Positions 23,186 to 37,866 of a stretch of DNA of 64,000 bases are shown here, in pieces. Under the pieces are notes generated by a model. That model did not search any database. It was not told where the DNA came from and saw only the letters and a program-made list of their open reading frames with translations. This DNA is from Cheiracanthium punctorium. Lineage: Eukaryota; Arthropoda; Arachnida; Araneae; Cheiracanthiidae. The stretch covers positions 62,001 to 126,000 of the forward strand of contig JAWZYV010013147.1 in assembly GCA_038373885.1 (NCBI GenBank), in the 5' to 3' direction. Every line of letters begins with the position of its first letter. Position 1 is the first letter of the stretch. The position numbers and the translations under genes were made by a program.

Positions 23186-23191
23186 TTTATT
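23186..23191 (-). terminator. Candidate BIN3 polyadenylation signal
   Basis: Reverse-strand AATAAA about 230 bp past the BIN3 stop. An ATTAAA variant lies much closer, at 23395-23400, so the true site is uncertain. Confidence 0.4.
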
Positions 23192-23417
23192 AAAACATCT
23201 ACATAATGTAAACAGATTTAAAAACAGATCCTTTGCATTACACCAGACATTCATGAAAAATTGTTAACAGCACCACCATTTACATCTAGAAGGCAATTTT
23301 ACAAAGAATGTTAGGTGCAAATAAATTTTACAGAGCTTGAAGAGTGCAGCACTTTACTAAAAATGTTAATTATTAACCCTGCACCTAAGAGACATTTAAT
23401 GTTCAGCTCATATGCAG

Positions 23418-23564
23418 TTAGCTATCTCCAACAATTGACAGAGAATATATTTGTGAAAATCTTTGATTTTGTATCTTCTTCAATTCTATTTCTGACGTAG
23501 AAAAATCATTTAAGCTTGGAATTGTTTCTGTAAATAAATTTGCACAGTTGCCGCTATATTCAAC
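23418..23564 (-). CDS. BIN3: BIN3 terminal coding exon
   Basis: 147 bp, acceptor CTTTCAG, stop TAA at 23420-23418. It encodes VEYSGNCANLFTETIP and ends YSLSIVGDS, matching the human ending RALSIVADD. Confidence 0.93.
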   Translation of the reverse strand, partial: VEYSGNCANLFTETIPSLNDFSTSEIELKKIQNQRFSQIYSLSIVGDS

Positions 23565-26500
23565 CTGAAAGATAAAATATACTTATATGATCCAAAACAA
23601 AAGAAGGTAGATTTTTAATCATTTGAACAATTAAAATACTGATAAAACAATCTGTGTACATAACAAATTTATACTGTAGCAGAGAACTTTCTGAACGTTT
23701 TGCATATATCTTTCTAATCTCTTTATTGATATTTGATAGTATTTCTTGCCATCAAATAGCAGCATTATATAATATTTGAGTTAGGGTTCAGTAGTGAGAT
23801 CAATGTTTAAATGGGACCATTACTTTTAAATTTCTTTGTTTTAATTTGTAAAGGGAAGTTGTTTATTTTTAAAATGGCTTCTGGAGGGTGTGATTCTGAT
23901 ATGATTAGCACAATTTAGATTTTTCAAATTTTGAAGAAGAAATTCCATTTGGATTCAGTAATTCCTTAGAGTTTTACATTTTCTTTCATGAAATGTTTCA
24001 TGTGAATGCTGCTAATATGTTTACAAGAAATGTATATTTATAAAAATAATCAATAATAAAGTTGACTTGTTTTGACTGATAATCCAAGAAAAGATTAATT
24101 CTTGAAGGGGTTAAATACCTGTGCTTTTATGAGAGCTTCTAAACAAGGTTGAAAATATTCTATTCGTCCTTCATATAATAATGGCAATTCAGATTTAAGA
24201 ATTCGGTCTTGAGATCGGAAATCTTCTTCTAAATTGGCTAAATTTTGAACAGCCTGTTAAAAAACAAAACAAAAGTCATTCATACTGAATAATTGTACAA
24301 AAAACTGTTGAAGCCTACAAAAGTGTCCCATTTATATACAAAGCATCATAAAAACTTTGAAACACACTTCAATTCTTTACCCATTAAAATAACATAAGAA
24401 ATAAGATTACGTTTAATTGGTGGAAGCAATTAAATATGCATCATAAAACTGCAACATTCCTTCCTTCTTTAGAGTTATTCCATCTCAAGTCAGGCAGGGT
24501 ATGTCAGGTCACCATCATAAATTTCTTTGAAAAAATTATGGTAGTTATGACTGTTGGAGACATGAAATATTCCAAAACGATTTTTTCCAAAAATTTTTTT
24601 TTTCTTCTGCTACAGCAGTTTCAAATTTGCCTTAAAATCGGGTATTTTTAGAAGATACGGAGATCATGCAACACTTAAACTGCTGTAACTTCAAAGTTAT
24701 TTCATCTATTCACTTAATTTTTTTTTTATCTTTTAGCTATTGAGTTACCCTTTAATATTTTATATTTAAAAAAAACGGATTGCAAATTTTATATGAAAAA
24801 AAAATGTTTATTTACCCTACAAAACTGCAATTTTTCAATTTTTAAGATTTTTTTATCCTATTAATTTTTTCTTTTTTACAAAAGTAAAGGTGCCAATCAA
24901 AACTACTCTCAAGACACTATTAAAGTAATTTTTTTTTAATTTTAGACTGCCCACATTTTGGGAAATTCAGCTTTAAAAAGTCCAAATTTTCAAAAAAATT
25001 CAAACTTCGGGTTGCAACAGCACAAAAACCCCATTTTTTAAAAATCTCGAAATTTACATATTTGATGTCTCATGCATGCTTAACAAATTAAACAATTAGA
25101 TGATGTACTTTTGCCTCATTAATTTTATATGATTTTTAGAAAATGGCTCATTTCAACCATTTACAAGTCTTGTCCTGAATGTTGTTTTTGTTACATCTTA
25201 CCGTAAATGTTTCATATGATTTCAACTAGAAATTTTGATTTTTCTATAGCTAAAGAAAATCTTTATTTTATTTTATTTATTTATTTTTGCTTAGAAATTA
25301 AGGCAATAAATTTTTACTTGTTAATATATGAAGGGTCCACGGGAAGAACAATGAGAGTCCAATACAGCTGAGTTTCCAAAAATCAAAAGGCGAATGGGAC
25401 TTTCACCATTCTTCCCCACATAAACTGTATTTTTGGGCTATTTTTTCAGTGCATTCTCATCGTTCTTTCCCCTTATGGGTTCGGATATTAATAGTGCCAC
25501 TAATGAACAACAGAATGCAGAAGAAATCTCAACATTGACGAAAAGTGGACTCTCATCGTTCTTACCGTGGACCCTTCATATTATTATGTTTCCAGTAGTT
25601 GCATACTACTGGTGAAAATGGTTGTGGGTTCCAGTGGTTGCATACTACTGGTGAAAATGTTGTAAATTAAATTAATATTAGCAAAATAATCAAAATCAAT
25701 TTTAATTTATAGTTTAAACATTATGTAAGCCCTATACACTAAGCAGATAGAATTTGATAACACATGCTCTCTAAAATATAAACATGCATATACAATGTAG
25801 ATATTTGCTTTGTAAATAACTTTCAAATAGTATCAATTTTGAACACAGTTTTGCAAAACTGTTAATTTTCTGAGAACAACTTTGTAGTTTTATTAGATAT
25901 TAGTTTTTTTTTTTTTTGTAAGGATGAGTAAGATTATCTCTCATTTCGGGGATGAAATTCTTCAGCTTTTTGTGAATAAAGAGGAATTCCCTTTTTTGTC
26001 TTTTTTCTCTGAAAATTCTATTTTTTTCTGTGAATTCCTGATCGTAGTTATTAGTTAACCATGTGATATTTTTATATTTTAGCATGTTCCAATGTTTTTC
26101 TTCATAAAACTTCTTTCACATTAATTATATACAAATATCACATGTACAAATTTTTTGCTCTCGTATGATTTCAGCTTTTATGCTCTTTTGCCGATTTCAT
26201 CCCTACATTTATAGATTACAGTTTTTTTTTTTTTCATAAGCAATTCTGCTGTTTATTTAGTGTGTTTTTGTAGTATATATCTCTAAATATATTGATTACT
26301 ATTCTTGTAAATATTATTTAGTGTCATATAATTATTTTAATATCTAATAATGTCAGAGTATCACAGTTCTGAAAGAATTAAATGTGTTGACTACTTTAAA
26401 AGACATAAGAAAGCAGTATACAAAACTAATACTAGAAGATTTTCTAATGTTTAAGATTTAGCTGATAATATTCAAAAGATTGTAGGCTCAAATATTTCTG

Positions 26501-29500
26501 TAAATAAGAAAGATAATTTGTGTTATAGCTGTGTAGCATTTTATAAAAGACAATGTTTGCACATTTTTGAAGAACATGAAAAAAATGAAGCATCTGAGCA
26601 TTCTTTCATCCTTGCTGATGAGGTTATAGATATATAACCTCATCTATATAACAAAAATATTCTCTATAGATATATAACAAAAATATTCAGACCTTTGAAG
26701 CTAATATATCACCATTTAAAACTCCTTCACAAGTCAGACCAGAGAGAAGGACAAGTTAGATGAAAAGGAAAAAGGTAGTTGTGCAACGAGTGGTTTGATA
26801 GCTTCAATACTGTGCTACAAGCATGCAATTATAATGAAAAATTACAATTACTTACCTTGCTACCAAAATCTCTGAGTAAAACAGAAATAAAAGCAAAATT
26901 ATCCGCGGTATCTAAATACCTTATAGATAAATCAAGGAAATTAAGGAAAGAGAAAGGTATTTATATGCATGCCGATCCTTTTCAATGGACACCCTTTATC
27001 AGAAGAAGCCACTAACATTGCACTGTCATATTATAGTAGAGAGCCAAGCACAGTCAAAAGTATTTCACTTATATTTTCACATTAAATACAAAAGCATCGG
27101 AGAAAAAAGAAAAAAAATATGTGAAGACTAGCAAAGTAAATGGTTTCAATATTTCCTTTTTCTAATTTTGAAAGCATGTTCTATGGTGATTTGTTTTAAA
27201 ATGTTATTTTTTTCTGCTTTCAGTTTTTTTCTTTTTCTTTTCCTTTTCTTTCTTTTATTTATTTATTTTTGCAAATTGTATATTATCATTAATTCTTGTT
27301 TTGTTACATAACTTTACTGTTCTAAAAATTTAAGGTATTCTACTCCTAACTTTAAACTTTTATTAAACGGATTTTATTAATATTGTTATTACCAAAGTTT
27401 TCATCATCATCATCAGAATCATATTTATCTTTGGATTCAAGACACTTTTCAACAATTTCATCACTGGCGGATGACTGCGAATTTCATTATTTACATCGGA
27501 GAAGGAGTGCAGATTTCGGACGTTTGCGGATTTTAGGTCGGCGGATTTTTGGTTCTTGACTGTATTTGGATGACAGTAAGGATTGCACAAAACACAGTCC
27601 TAACAAAAAGGATGTCATTTTTGTTAAAGATGAAAATGGTGAAAAAAATTAAAAAAGTAAAGAGATTCATGACCAGAAGCATAAAAGAAGCCTATCAATT
27701 AATGAAATGTACAAAAGGGATGTGAAAGCAATTAGAGATGCAACTTCATTTGTTAGAGTGCTATCTAATACTGTAAACAATATCATGCTTTTAGGTCTCA
27801 AAAAGAAAACAATTGCAGATCAAGCAAAAAAGCTTGGGCAAATGTAAAACCGGTTGTTGGAATTCAGTCAAAACATTATTGGATATTTAGGGGCAATGAC
27901 GTATAGCTAGGACGTACAGTAAAGCATGAGGTTAAAAAAGTTGAAACATCCTTCTAAGTGAAAAAGCACTACTCTATTGATGACTTCAAAATGGGAGACT
28001 TTGTTGGATGCATCTATGAAGATAATTGGTGGATGGGACAAATTACTGGAATATCACAAGAACTAATGAACAAAATGTATCATCATGTAAATGTATCATT
28101 CATGCATCCCCATGGCCCAGCGAAAGGATTTCAGTGGCGAGAAGAATCCAGAAAAAGGAAGGACGAATGCTCTGCACCATTAGAGAATGTTCTTCTCAAA
28201 GTAACACATCCAACTCCACAAGGGCCCTCTGCACAGCTTCATTCTTTTGATGAAATGGAATTAAAACGAATTGAACACATTTTCTCTTTACATGCCTTTT
28301 AATTAACGAAAACAATTATGTTTTTATTATTTCCCTAAGAACTATAGTTATATAAAGAATTACATTTTATAAATGTTACAACAGTAAGTAAAAAAAAATT
28401 TAAAATGCAGAAAACAATCTAATGCAGCAAATTAACTGTACAGTGAAATTCTTATTTGGCAGGAGGGGTGGAAAACTCTAAAAGAATAAATTTTTAAATC
28501 AGAAGTCAACATTTCTTTTAAGCTAAGAGTAAGTAAATATATATACTTATTAATTTTACAATACTTTAGTTTGTTAAACATTTTATTACTGAATTTGAAG
28601 TTACTATTGATCTGTACTGCTATTCTTGGAAAGCTTAATCTGTCTATCTATCTACACGCATATGTACATATCAATAAAATTTTATTGCTTTAAATTTTAA
28701 GCAAAATAATAAATTTCCTTTAGCTATAGAAAAATAAAAATTTCTAGTTGAATTTATATGAAACATTTATGGTGAGATGTAACAGAAACAACACTCAGAA
28801 CAAGACTTATCAATGGTTGAAATGAGCCATTTTCAAAAAATCATATAAAATTAATGAGGCAAAAGTACAACATCTACTTATGTTTAATTTGTTAAGCATG
28901 CATGAGACATCAAATGTGTAAATTTTGAGAATTTTTAAAAAATGGGGTTTTTGTGCTGTTGCCACCCGAAGTTTGAAGTTTTGGGAAAATTTGGATTTTT
29001 CAAAGCTAAATTTCCCAAAATGTGGGCAGTCTAAAATGTAAAAAAAATTACTTTAATAGTGTCTTAAGAGTACTTTTGATTGGCACCTTTACTTTTGTAA
29101 AAAAGAAAAAAATTAATAGGAAAAAAAAATTCTTAAAAATTGAAAAATTGCAGTTTTGTAGGGTAAATAAACATTTTTTATACATAAAATTTGCAATCAG
29201 GTTTTTTTTAAATATAAAATATTAAAGGGTAACTCAATAGCTAAAAGATTTAAAAAAAATTAAGCGAATAGATGAAATAACTTTGAAGTTACAGCAGTTT
29301 AAGTGTTGCATGATCTCCGTATCTTCTAAAAATACCCGATTTTAAGCCAAATTTGAAACTGCTGTAGCAGCAGAAGAAAAATTTTTTGGAAAAAATCCTT
29401 TTGGCATATTTCATGTCTCCAACAGTCGTAACTACCATAATTCTTTCAAAGAAATCTATGATGGTGACCTGACATGTTTTGGCTTTGCTTGCCTGAAATG

Positions 29501-32500
29501 AGATAGAATGACTCTTTAAAATAAACATACCTTATTTTAAGACTAATTCAATTACACAAGTTTAAAAGCATACTTTATTCTTAATTTTCAAATGAACTAC
29601 AAAAAAGGAACTGAGCATACTGAAAATTAGTAAAAGCATCATAAAAATAGTTATTTTTTATTAGGCAAGTTGGAGTGTTTAGGCTGATTATTTACCAACT
29701 ATGCGAAAAATTCCAGAGCTGGGGGTCGAACCCAGGACTACCACTGAGCTACTCTGGTACGATTCCCAGATGAAATTTCTCGCTTTAGAACCGTTGGCAT
29801 TTATCATCTTCCTCTGCAAACCACAGATGGAACAGATGAAACAATTAATTCGCGACAGCTCCATTTTGCCGCGGAAGTTATACATATTTTAGAAAGTGAT
29901 TGTATCAACCTTTCAAGTATATTAGGCAAGTTGGAGTGTTTAGGCTGATTATTTTACCAACTATGCGCAAAAATTCCAGAGCTGGGGGTCAAACCCAGGA
30001 CTACCGCTTAACGTGCGGGTAAATAGTTTTTCCAGCTCACATAGTTTAATTTTTTTCACAAATAAATTGTCTGCAAGGATATAAGAAAGGCTGTGTACAC
30101 AAAACGAAATCTTTCGAATGCCAAAAATTTCCACGCGTTTCTAGAAGAGCTTGAAATTTGATTTGGGTATATAATAAAAATTGAAAATGAACTTATTTAT
30201 TTTAGGTGGGCGAAGATTAAATATATTGAGTGTAGACATATTTTCATCAAATGGTTTTTCTGTAATTGCCTCCACAGTGGGCTTTGACATCTAGTGTATA
30301 TATACTATATTATATATATAAAATATTGCCTGAACATTCAAATTTTCTATTAGTTCCCTTCAAAATTCTATAGCAGCTGAATAGCTTTCATTTTAAAACA
30401 AAGGATTTGTCTTGGAATCTACAGTTAATAAGAGGCAATTGATATATGTCTCCTCAGCCTCCCGTCTCATAGTTGCCATAGCTCTCAGAAATTTCATAGA
30501 CTATGAGACCTGAGCATTTTGCCAATAAACACATCTCTTTTGAACTATGTGACTAATAAATCAAGAAGGAAAAGGCAATAACAGTAACCTTTGTTTTAAA
30601 AAAAGCAACAAGAAACTGTTTCATGTTTTTATTCTAACTCACTCAACCTTTACAATTTTAACTAAAGGTTCTACCTCAAATCTTTAGTTAGTAGATCATA
30701 GTTGACATTATGGCAAAGATATATGTAATGCATTTTCTCTGGTATTAACTCCATTCTATTGATCTAAGTCTCCTGAAGTTATTCCTTTGATTTTTGATTG
30801 ACTTTTTCAATGTCTTGAATCTACAATAAAAAACGGAGGAGCATTTTTATTTCTGCACTCAATTGTGAATTTTGTGTCAAAAATGGCTACCTCTTTTAAC
30901 CTTTTCCAGTACAATAACAGTATAGCTCATAACTGATTTTCCATGTGATACAGCACAATGATGTATACCTGTCATGCAGTCACCAACCTTTATGGTTATA
31001 ACTAACCACTTTTTGTAAACAGTAAATTTCTTAGAATACAGCAAAATTTCTTAGTTCAGCATATGAGCCAGCTACTACTATGAAGAAATGTTTTTAAAAT
31101 ATATTGATTACAAAAAGTTATTGTATAAAGGTTAGTGACTGGCTATGTGACTAAAGTTACTGTTGAGAATGATAATACATTTGGTTTAAAAATTCTGATG
31201 TACTGGATTCGGCATCACTTTTATTACTTATGTTGAATCATGGATCACTATCAGTATTGTTTACTGTTATAATTTCTAGATATGAGTCAAGGCCAAATTG
31301 TTGTTAACAAAAAACAGTCAAAAAGAAACTGGTGTTAAAAGATGAGATAAATAAAAAACACACATAAAAAGGTACTTATCACACTGATACTTATCGCCAG
31401 GAGCGTAGCAATTTACTAAGTTTGGGGGGGGCGCTCAGTACGTTTCGATTAATTCTGGAACAAAAAAAGACATTATGTTGATTTGTGGTAATTTTCTCCT
31501 TTCCTCCAAGGGTATGATGGACTTGAGCCCCCTAAGCTCCCCCCCCTTTCCAACGCCACTGCTTATCACACAGTGTGATAAGAACCTTTTTATATGTTTT
31601 ATTATGCAAAGTTTTATTTATCTCACATTGTTATTCAGTGGGATTTCATTACAATGTCCTTATCACTAATATAATTTAATTAACAATATGTAACAATTAT
31701 AAAATGAAACAAGCTTTTAAAATGAAAATCAAATGGTTATTTCATGCAAATTTTTTCATTATTAACTCAATTGTGCCCAGATATTTTTGTGACTTTCTTC
31801 AATTTTTGCTAATTCAGCAGTAATAGATACATTTCTGATGTCAACTTCTTGAACAAGGGATGATTTCTTTTAAAATCATTGTGTCTAAAAATTGAAATGT
31901 CAACATCCTACTTTGCCATGTTAAAATATTTTGTTCAGTTGCGATTCAATACTCTTGAATAAAGGCTAGGTAAAATAAATAACATTTTGACTGATAGCGA
32001 AAATGCTGCCTCAAAAGGGACACTAGGCATAAATGAGTTAAAACTTACTAAAAAGGGTTACAATCAACAAAAAGTGGAATTATTCTTTTTTCTTCTGACT
32101 AGTTTAATTGGTACAGTCATAATATCTGCCCATTTAGTACAGGGTTCATATTCATTGTATTGCATGAAATTTAAGGACTTTATAAGGACAGAGCGCAAGA
32201 AAATTAGGGACCATTAGAAAATTGATTATAAATGAATTTATATAGATAATATACTTAAATCATACAGTAATATAAACAAATTTAAAGCTTAACAGTGTGA
32301 ACAATATATTTTTTATATAAAAGCTTAAAAGAATTAGCTATAACTGTAGAAATGCTTTAGGATGGAATAAAACAAAATTTAAAGAAATAGCACTTTTGAG
32401 AGATTTTTAAGTATTAACATTACTTTAGGAACAGAAATATTGGTGAAAAAGAACACATCTGAGAGTTAAAAATTGCAAATTGGATCTACCACACTTCAGT

Positions 32501-35500
32501 TCATCTAATTCTTCAGTAAATACAAAATGATAAAAGAATAGAAATGGTGTAGGTAGTCAAGTAAAACCAAGAAAATAACAAGCAGGCATATTGAAATATG
32601 ACAGGAGTATTTTTATTTATGTCCATAGTTTGCAACTTTTGAAATTCCTAAGGTATAAAATAATGTGTGAACAACATTTTTGAGGATTTTTGCCAAATAG
32701 TATGTCTACGACATATTAAATTATATTTTACTAAATAGCACGCATCGACCGAGTTGTATGGTGGATAAAGCGAGCACAGTACTCATGTTCAACTCCCGGT
32801 GGCCGGGGTTTGATCGCCGACTGAACGTGGCTGTATTGTGTCCGTCTCTTCATAGGGGGTAAGTCAAGTAAAACCAAGAAAATAACAAGCAGGCATATTG
32901 AAATATGACAGGAGTATTTTTATTTATGTCCATACTTTGCAACTTTTGAAATTCCTAAGGTGTAAAATAATGTGTGAACAACATTTTTGAGGATTTTTGC
33001 CAAATAGTATGTCTACGACATATTAAATTATATTTTACTAAATAGCACGCACCGACCGAGTTGTATGGTGGATAAAGCACCGTACTCAGGTTTAGTGTTC
33101 AACTCCCGGCGGCCGGCGTGGGACGGGGCGTGGCTGTATTGTGTCCATCCCTTCATAGGGGGAACGCTGGCCGCCCAATGGATGCCCCCATAATAAAATG
33201 GCCACACTTTCGGGCAGTTGTATGGGACAATGTCTAATTGGCAAGTTCCCGCCCGTAGAAAAAAAAAAACTAAATAGCATGCTAACAGCATTTTTAATGC
33301 TTTTCATAAAAAAAATTCATGAGACACTTTACCAATTTACATATTTTAAATAGCAAAATATTAATAACATGTTTACGTAATACACACATACTTAATATAT
33401 ATTTCATAAATGAAAAATATAATTAAAATTTAGCTATCTTCATTAAAAAAATAATTAAAATTTAGTTATTTTCATTTAAAGAAATTCATAGTAGGCACAG
33501 AATTTATATAATTTTAAACACATTAGGGAAAGAAAAAAGCACTTCTGTATTACATAACAAAGTACGATAAAATTACTCCTCTAAATGAATTGAAATAAAA
33601 AAAAGAAAAACCTAACATGCCAAGTTATTTTTTGCTTGCTTTCATAAATATTTTTTCATATTCAAAATATCCTTTTTTTCAATTTCATTATTACTATTAT
33701 TTTGTACCATTTTCATTCATATTTGAACCTGTTCTTTCCAATAAAATTTTTTCTTTACAATTTTACATTTAAAAAAGTGGTTTAAAAAATTTAAATTTGA
33801 AATAAGAATCAATTTTTATTTTTATGGTATTGGAGTAAAAAAACAGTATATTGGAGTTACAAATAAAAATTTACTAAAGGAGAAATATTTGTTCTTAAGA
33901 CAGATGGAAAAAGATTGAAATTGGAATGCTTATGCATAATTAACAAAAATTTTCCTGCCCAGAATTTTAAGGAACAAAATGATGAATTTGTCGATCGAGG
34001 TGGAAGGAAGGCAGCCGGAAATTCTGTAATCTTAAAAATAAACAAAACCTTGGAATACTGTCATGAATTACAAATTTTAAGAGATTACCTTTTAAAACAC
34101 AATCTGGGACATGATTTAAATTAAAAAAATAAAACTTCAAAATTCACTGAAATGAGTGAAAAACAAAGTCTTAACATAGAATTGGGGAAAAAGCATAAGT
34201 TTTATGCAGAAAGCATAAAAGTGTGATTGCAAACAGGCTAGAACCGATCTGTAGAAGTCTTGGTTTAAAACAAAACTGAAAATTGAGAAGCATGCAGAAG
34301 TACATAGTCGAAGGAATGAAAAAAATGAAACTTTGGCTGTTTTAGGCAAAAATATGGACTTTTGGACCAAATTTTAAACTGCATAAATCTGGGGACTTTT
34401 AAGGACCATATGAACCCTGTAGTAATATATGATATACAGTCAACAGAGGCTACTTTGGTCTTAGTAAATACAACCAAACTTTTACTATACTTTTACTATA
34501 CAACAACCATTACTTTGTAAGGTTACTTCACTCCATACATGAAAAAGACATTGTATAAAGAAAAAAAATACAATATAAATAAGAGTTTTTGGGCTTGAAA
34601 AATACTTTGTGGCCTATTCGAGAGCAATTCAGTATTTTGGGTATACATTTAATTTTTTGTAATCGGCAACACTGGAGTAACACTTTGTAACCTATGTAAC
34701 TTGGCAACACTTTGTAAACATATTTTACATGTGAAGATTTTTATCTTTTAAACTTTATCCTGTGAGGCAATCTGAAAAAGGGTTAAAAAGATAGGAAGAG
34801 TCAAAATATTACCTCTCATAACCTGCTATGAATGCTTAATCATAGTTTGCCCTATTTATTTTTATTTTTTAGTTGTTTTTGTATTGGACCAAAATAACCT
34901 TAAGGATGAAAGACCCTTTCGATGGCACTAAAAGAATTGCAATAATGGAAACATTTTTGTGAAGTTCAATAAAATATAAAAAGTACATACTGCCTCTAGC
35001 TTCACCACATTTGTGCCAGTTTTTTCTTTTTCTTGAAGTTTCTGAACTTTTTGACTGGCTTTCATACACTCCTAAAACAAAAAGTGTAATATATACATTT
35101 AATTAAAATGCAGACTTGTAAAAAAATATTTTTTTTCTTAAAATATAAGGTAAATATGTTTTAAAAAATCTTCACAAGTACTTCACACCTGCATTGCTTG
35201 TTCTCTTTTCTTCAAAGCCCCTCTTGTATCAGAAAATACTCCTTGAAATCTATCAATTTAATGTACAAATTAAATAAGACATATGAAACTTTAAATGTCA
35301 TACAGAGAAACTAACTAACATAATAGAAATAGTTACTTTTTCAAGGGTTCAATAACAGTGCGCATAAGAATTAGTACCTACAAATATAAAATAAATTATT
35401 TTAAAATATGTAATTGATTGGAAATAACACAAAGTCAATTAACAAAGTACAAATATGGAACTGTTGTGAATTCTTGTAGAACTCATTGCTAATTTAATTC

Positions 35501-37814
35501 CCCCCCCTGCTCCCTATCTCCATTAATATAAAAATTATACTATTATCGTTTTAAATGAAAAGAGTAAAGTTCCGCTGACATTATGAACAGATTATGAAAT
35601 TTATGAATGAACCCCATGCTGGTGAGCTAACAAACTCATGAAACCCCATGGTAGTAGGAAAATATGTGTGAGCTGAAGAAGAAAACATGTACTGGAGAAT
35701 GAGAAATATGAGAGCATGTTATAACTGTGAAGTGTATGAGGATTCTAAAAATTTAAGTTAGTTTTTATATAAAAATTTTATGGGACTGTTTTTGTTTGGA
35801 CACCTCATAAAGCTGGCGTTGAAAATGTATGTTTTATGTTAGAATAATAAAGGTTTTCATTTAAGTCCCATAAATTGGTTTGCCTTTTTTTTTTTTAAAG
35901 GAAGCTAAAAAACCATACTAAAAGTATATATCATTAATTAATGATACATTTCCTGATTTGGAAGTTAACAGTTAAGGAGCATAACAATCAATGTTTTAAC
36001 ATTCAGTCACCTTGCCCCTTATTTTAAAAGTTAGATTAATGCAAATATTCTAGAAGTAAAGATTTTTATTACAATGATCTTTTACTTTTTCACAACACTA
36101 ATACTATTTTTTTTTTTTTTTTTTTCAGTATGAAATGAAAACTTATTCTTAAGATCTTTATTTTGATTACAGTTTCTTTGAAAATATGTATTTTTTATAT
36201 ATTACTGAATATCAATGCTTGATTGTCTCAGGAGTTAAAATTTTATTTTGTGGATACAGTTGTCATCTTTTGTCAGTTCAATTGCTCATTTAAAGAATAC
36301 AAAAATCATAAGGCTGCATTCATAAAGCTTCACTGTGTTAAGTGAATAACATAGTTAAGGAATATTACAGGTATTAATACTTTTGCTGCAAAGATTGCTG
36401 AATTTGTTTCATTTATAGGTAAGTGTTCAAGTAAAATATTTCATTATTAATGATAAATTACATAAATTGTGTTATGTTGCCACAATGCTTTAATTTCATG
36501 TTTAACTGAAATTGGAGTTCCATTATTGCACATATAGATTTGCAACTGCAAGCAGCAACGTTTACATTACATAATGCATGTATAATGTAAAAACAGTCTG
36601 AAAGAATAATCAGGGTTCCCACACTTTTTTGCAGTATGAATTCCAGGAGTTTTTAAGGAGTTTTCCAGGAGAAAATATAATTTTTCCAGGAGTATACATA
36701 AATACCTTTTCTAACCAAGCATCATCGAAAATGCTTTTTCCACCTGGCATCTTTAGGCAAATTGAAAAGGATGAAAATCTCAGGATGGTTTAAAATTTTA
36801 CTACTGTCACAGGCGTACAGACTATTTCCAACACACTGTCGCAAATGGCAAGCTTTGTAAACATGTACCCCGTGTACCAAAGAAGAGATAAGAGCATACA
36901 GCTCATATACCCATCACGAGATACTTTCGCAGTGATGTAAGAGCTAGCAGTTAGCAATAAAAGAGTTTGAGAATGCCAACAGGTTCATTTCAGGAACAAA
37001 ATTATTGGATATGAGGAGAGCAGGGACGAATGTCTACCACGAATCGCACCATCATTTGAACTTTTTGGGGTAAGCTTTCAGCCCACTGAAGTCATTAGTA
37101 CAATCCTTGTCTCCTAGTCTGTGGCAGGAACGTCAATAAGCATGGCGGTGAATTGTTACACTTGAAACACGAGTCAAAAAAAAATTTCGGCAGATCGCAC
37201 TTGCAAAAATTTTTTTTTGCACTTTAAATTCTAGAAAGAAAACTAAAATAAACAATATTTCCAGGAGTAGATAGTAAAATTTCAGGAGTCTACAGAAAAA
37301 TTAGTAAAATCCAGGAGTTTTCCAGGGCCCTTAATGTTTTAAACCAAAATCCAGGAGTTTTTAAGGATTTCCAGGAGGTGTATGAACCCTGAATAATGTG
37401 CATTGGTAACTAAGGGAAATAAATTAACCAGTAAAATTATAACAGAAATAGACACACTTGATTATATGCATTCCACACACAAGGGGTTAATTATTGATGA
37501 TACACATAAACGATAAATTAAAGTTATTTGAAAAAAGATACAGAATTTTATTACATTGATTAAAATTTTCAGGAGATTAAATCTAAATACATATTAATTA
37601 CATTTTTTATACAGCCCCTACAAAAATTCTTTTTCAATTTTGTAAAATGCACACCATACATTAATTAGGTGATGTTACGCTTTGAAAAATCAGAAACCTA
37701 AATAGCAAACTTGATTTAAAAAAAAAAAAAAAGTATAACTCCCTTTTATTTCAGATAGACTTTATAAAATTTTAGCTTAATAGAGAGAGAGAGAGAGAGA
37801 GAGAGAGATTTCTT

Positions 37815-37866
<52 letters not shown>

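Larger units (their letters stand above)
24472..29514 (+). mobile_element. Long-TIR DNA transposon 2 (about 0.85-kb inverted arms)
   Basis: 5043 bp. Ends read GAGTTATTCCATCTCA and GAGTCATTCTATCTCA inward; arms run about 24472-25318 and 28670-29514. TTTA flanks both sides (24468-24471, 29515-29518), a 4-bp target duplication. The interior encodes, on the plus strand, the same protein type as the element at 4576-8154. It also carries a nested MITE (25330-25577) and a pogo-type fragment (27363-27562). It lies in the BIN3 intron, 218 bp upstream of exon 9. Confidence 0.84.

Noticed and set aside
29688..29892. Possible tRNA gene with A and B boxes
   Set aside because: The boxes are too close and no cloverleaf forms; a SINE or tRNA pseudogene fits better.
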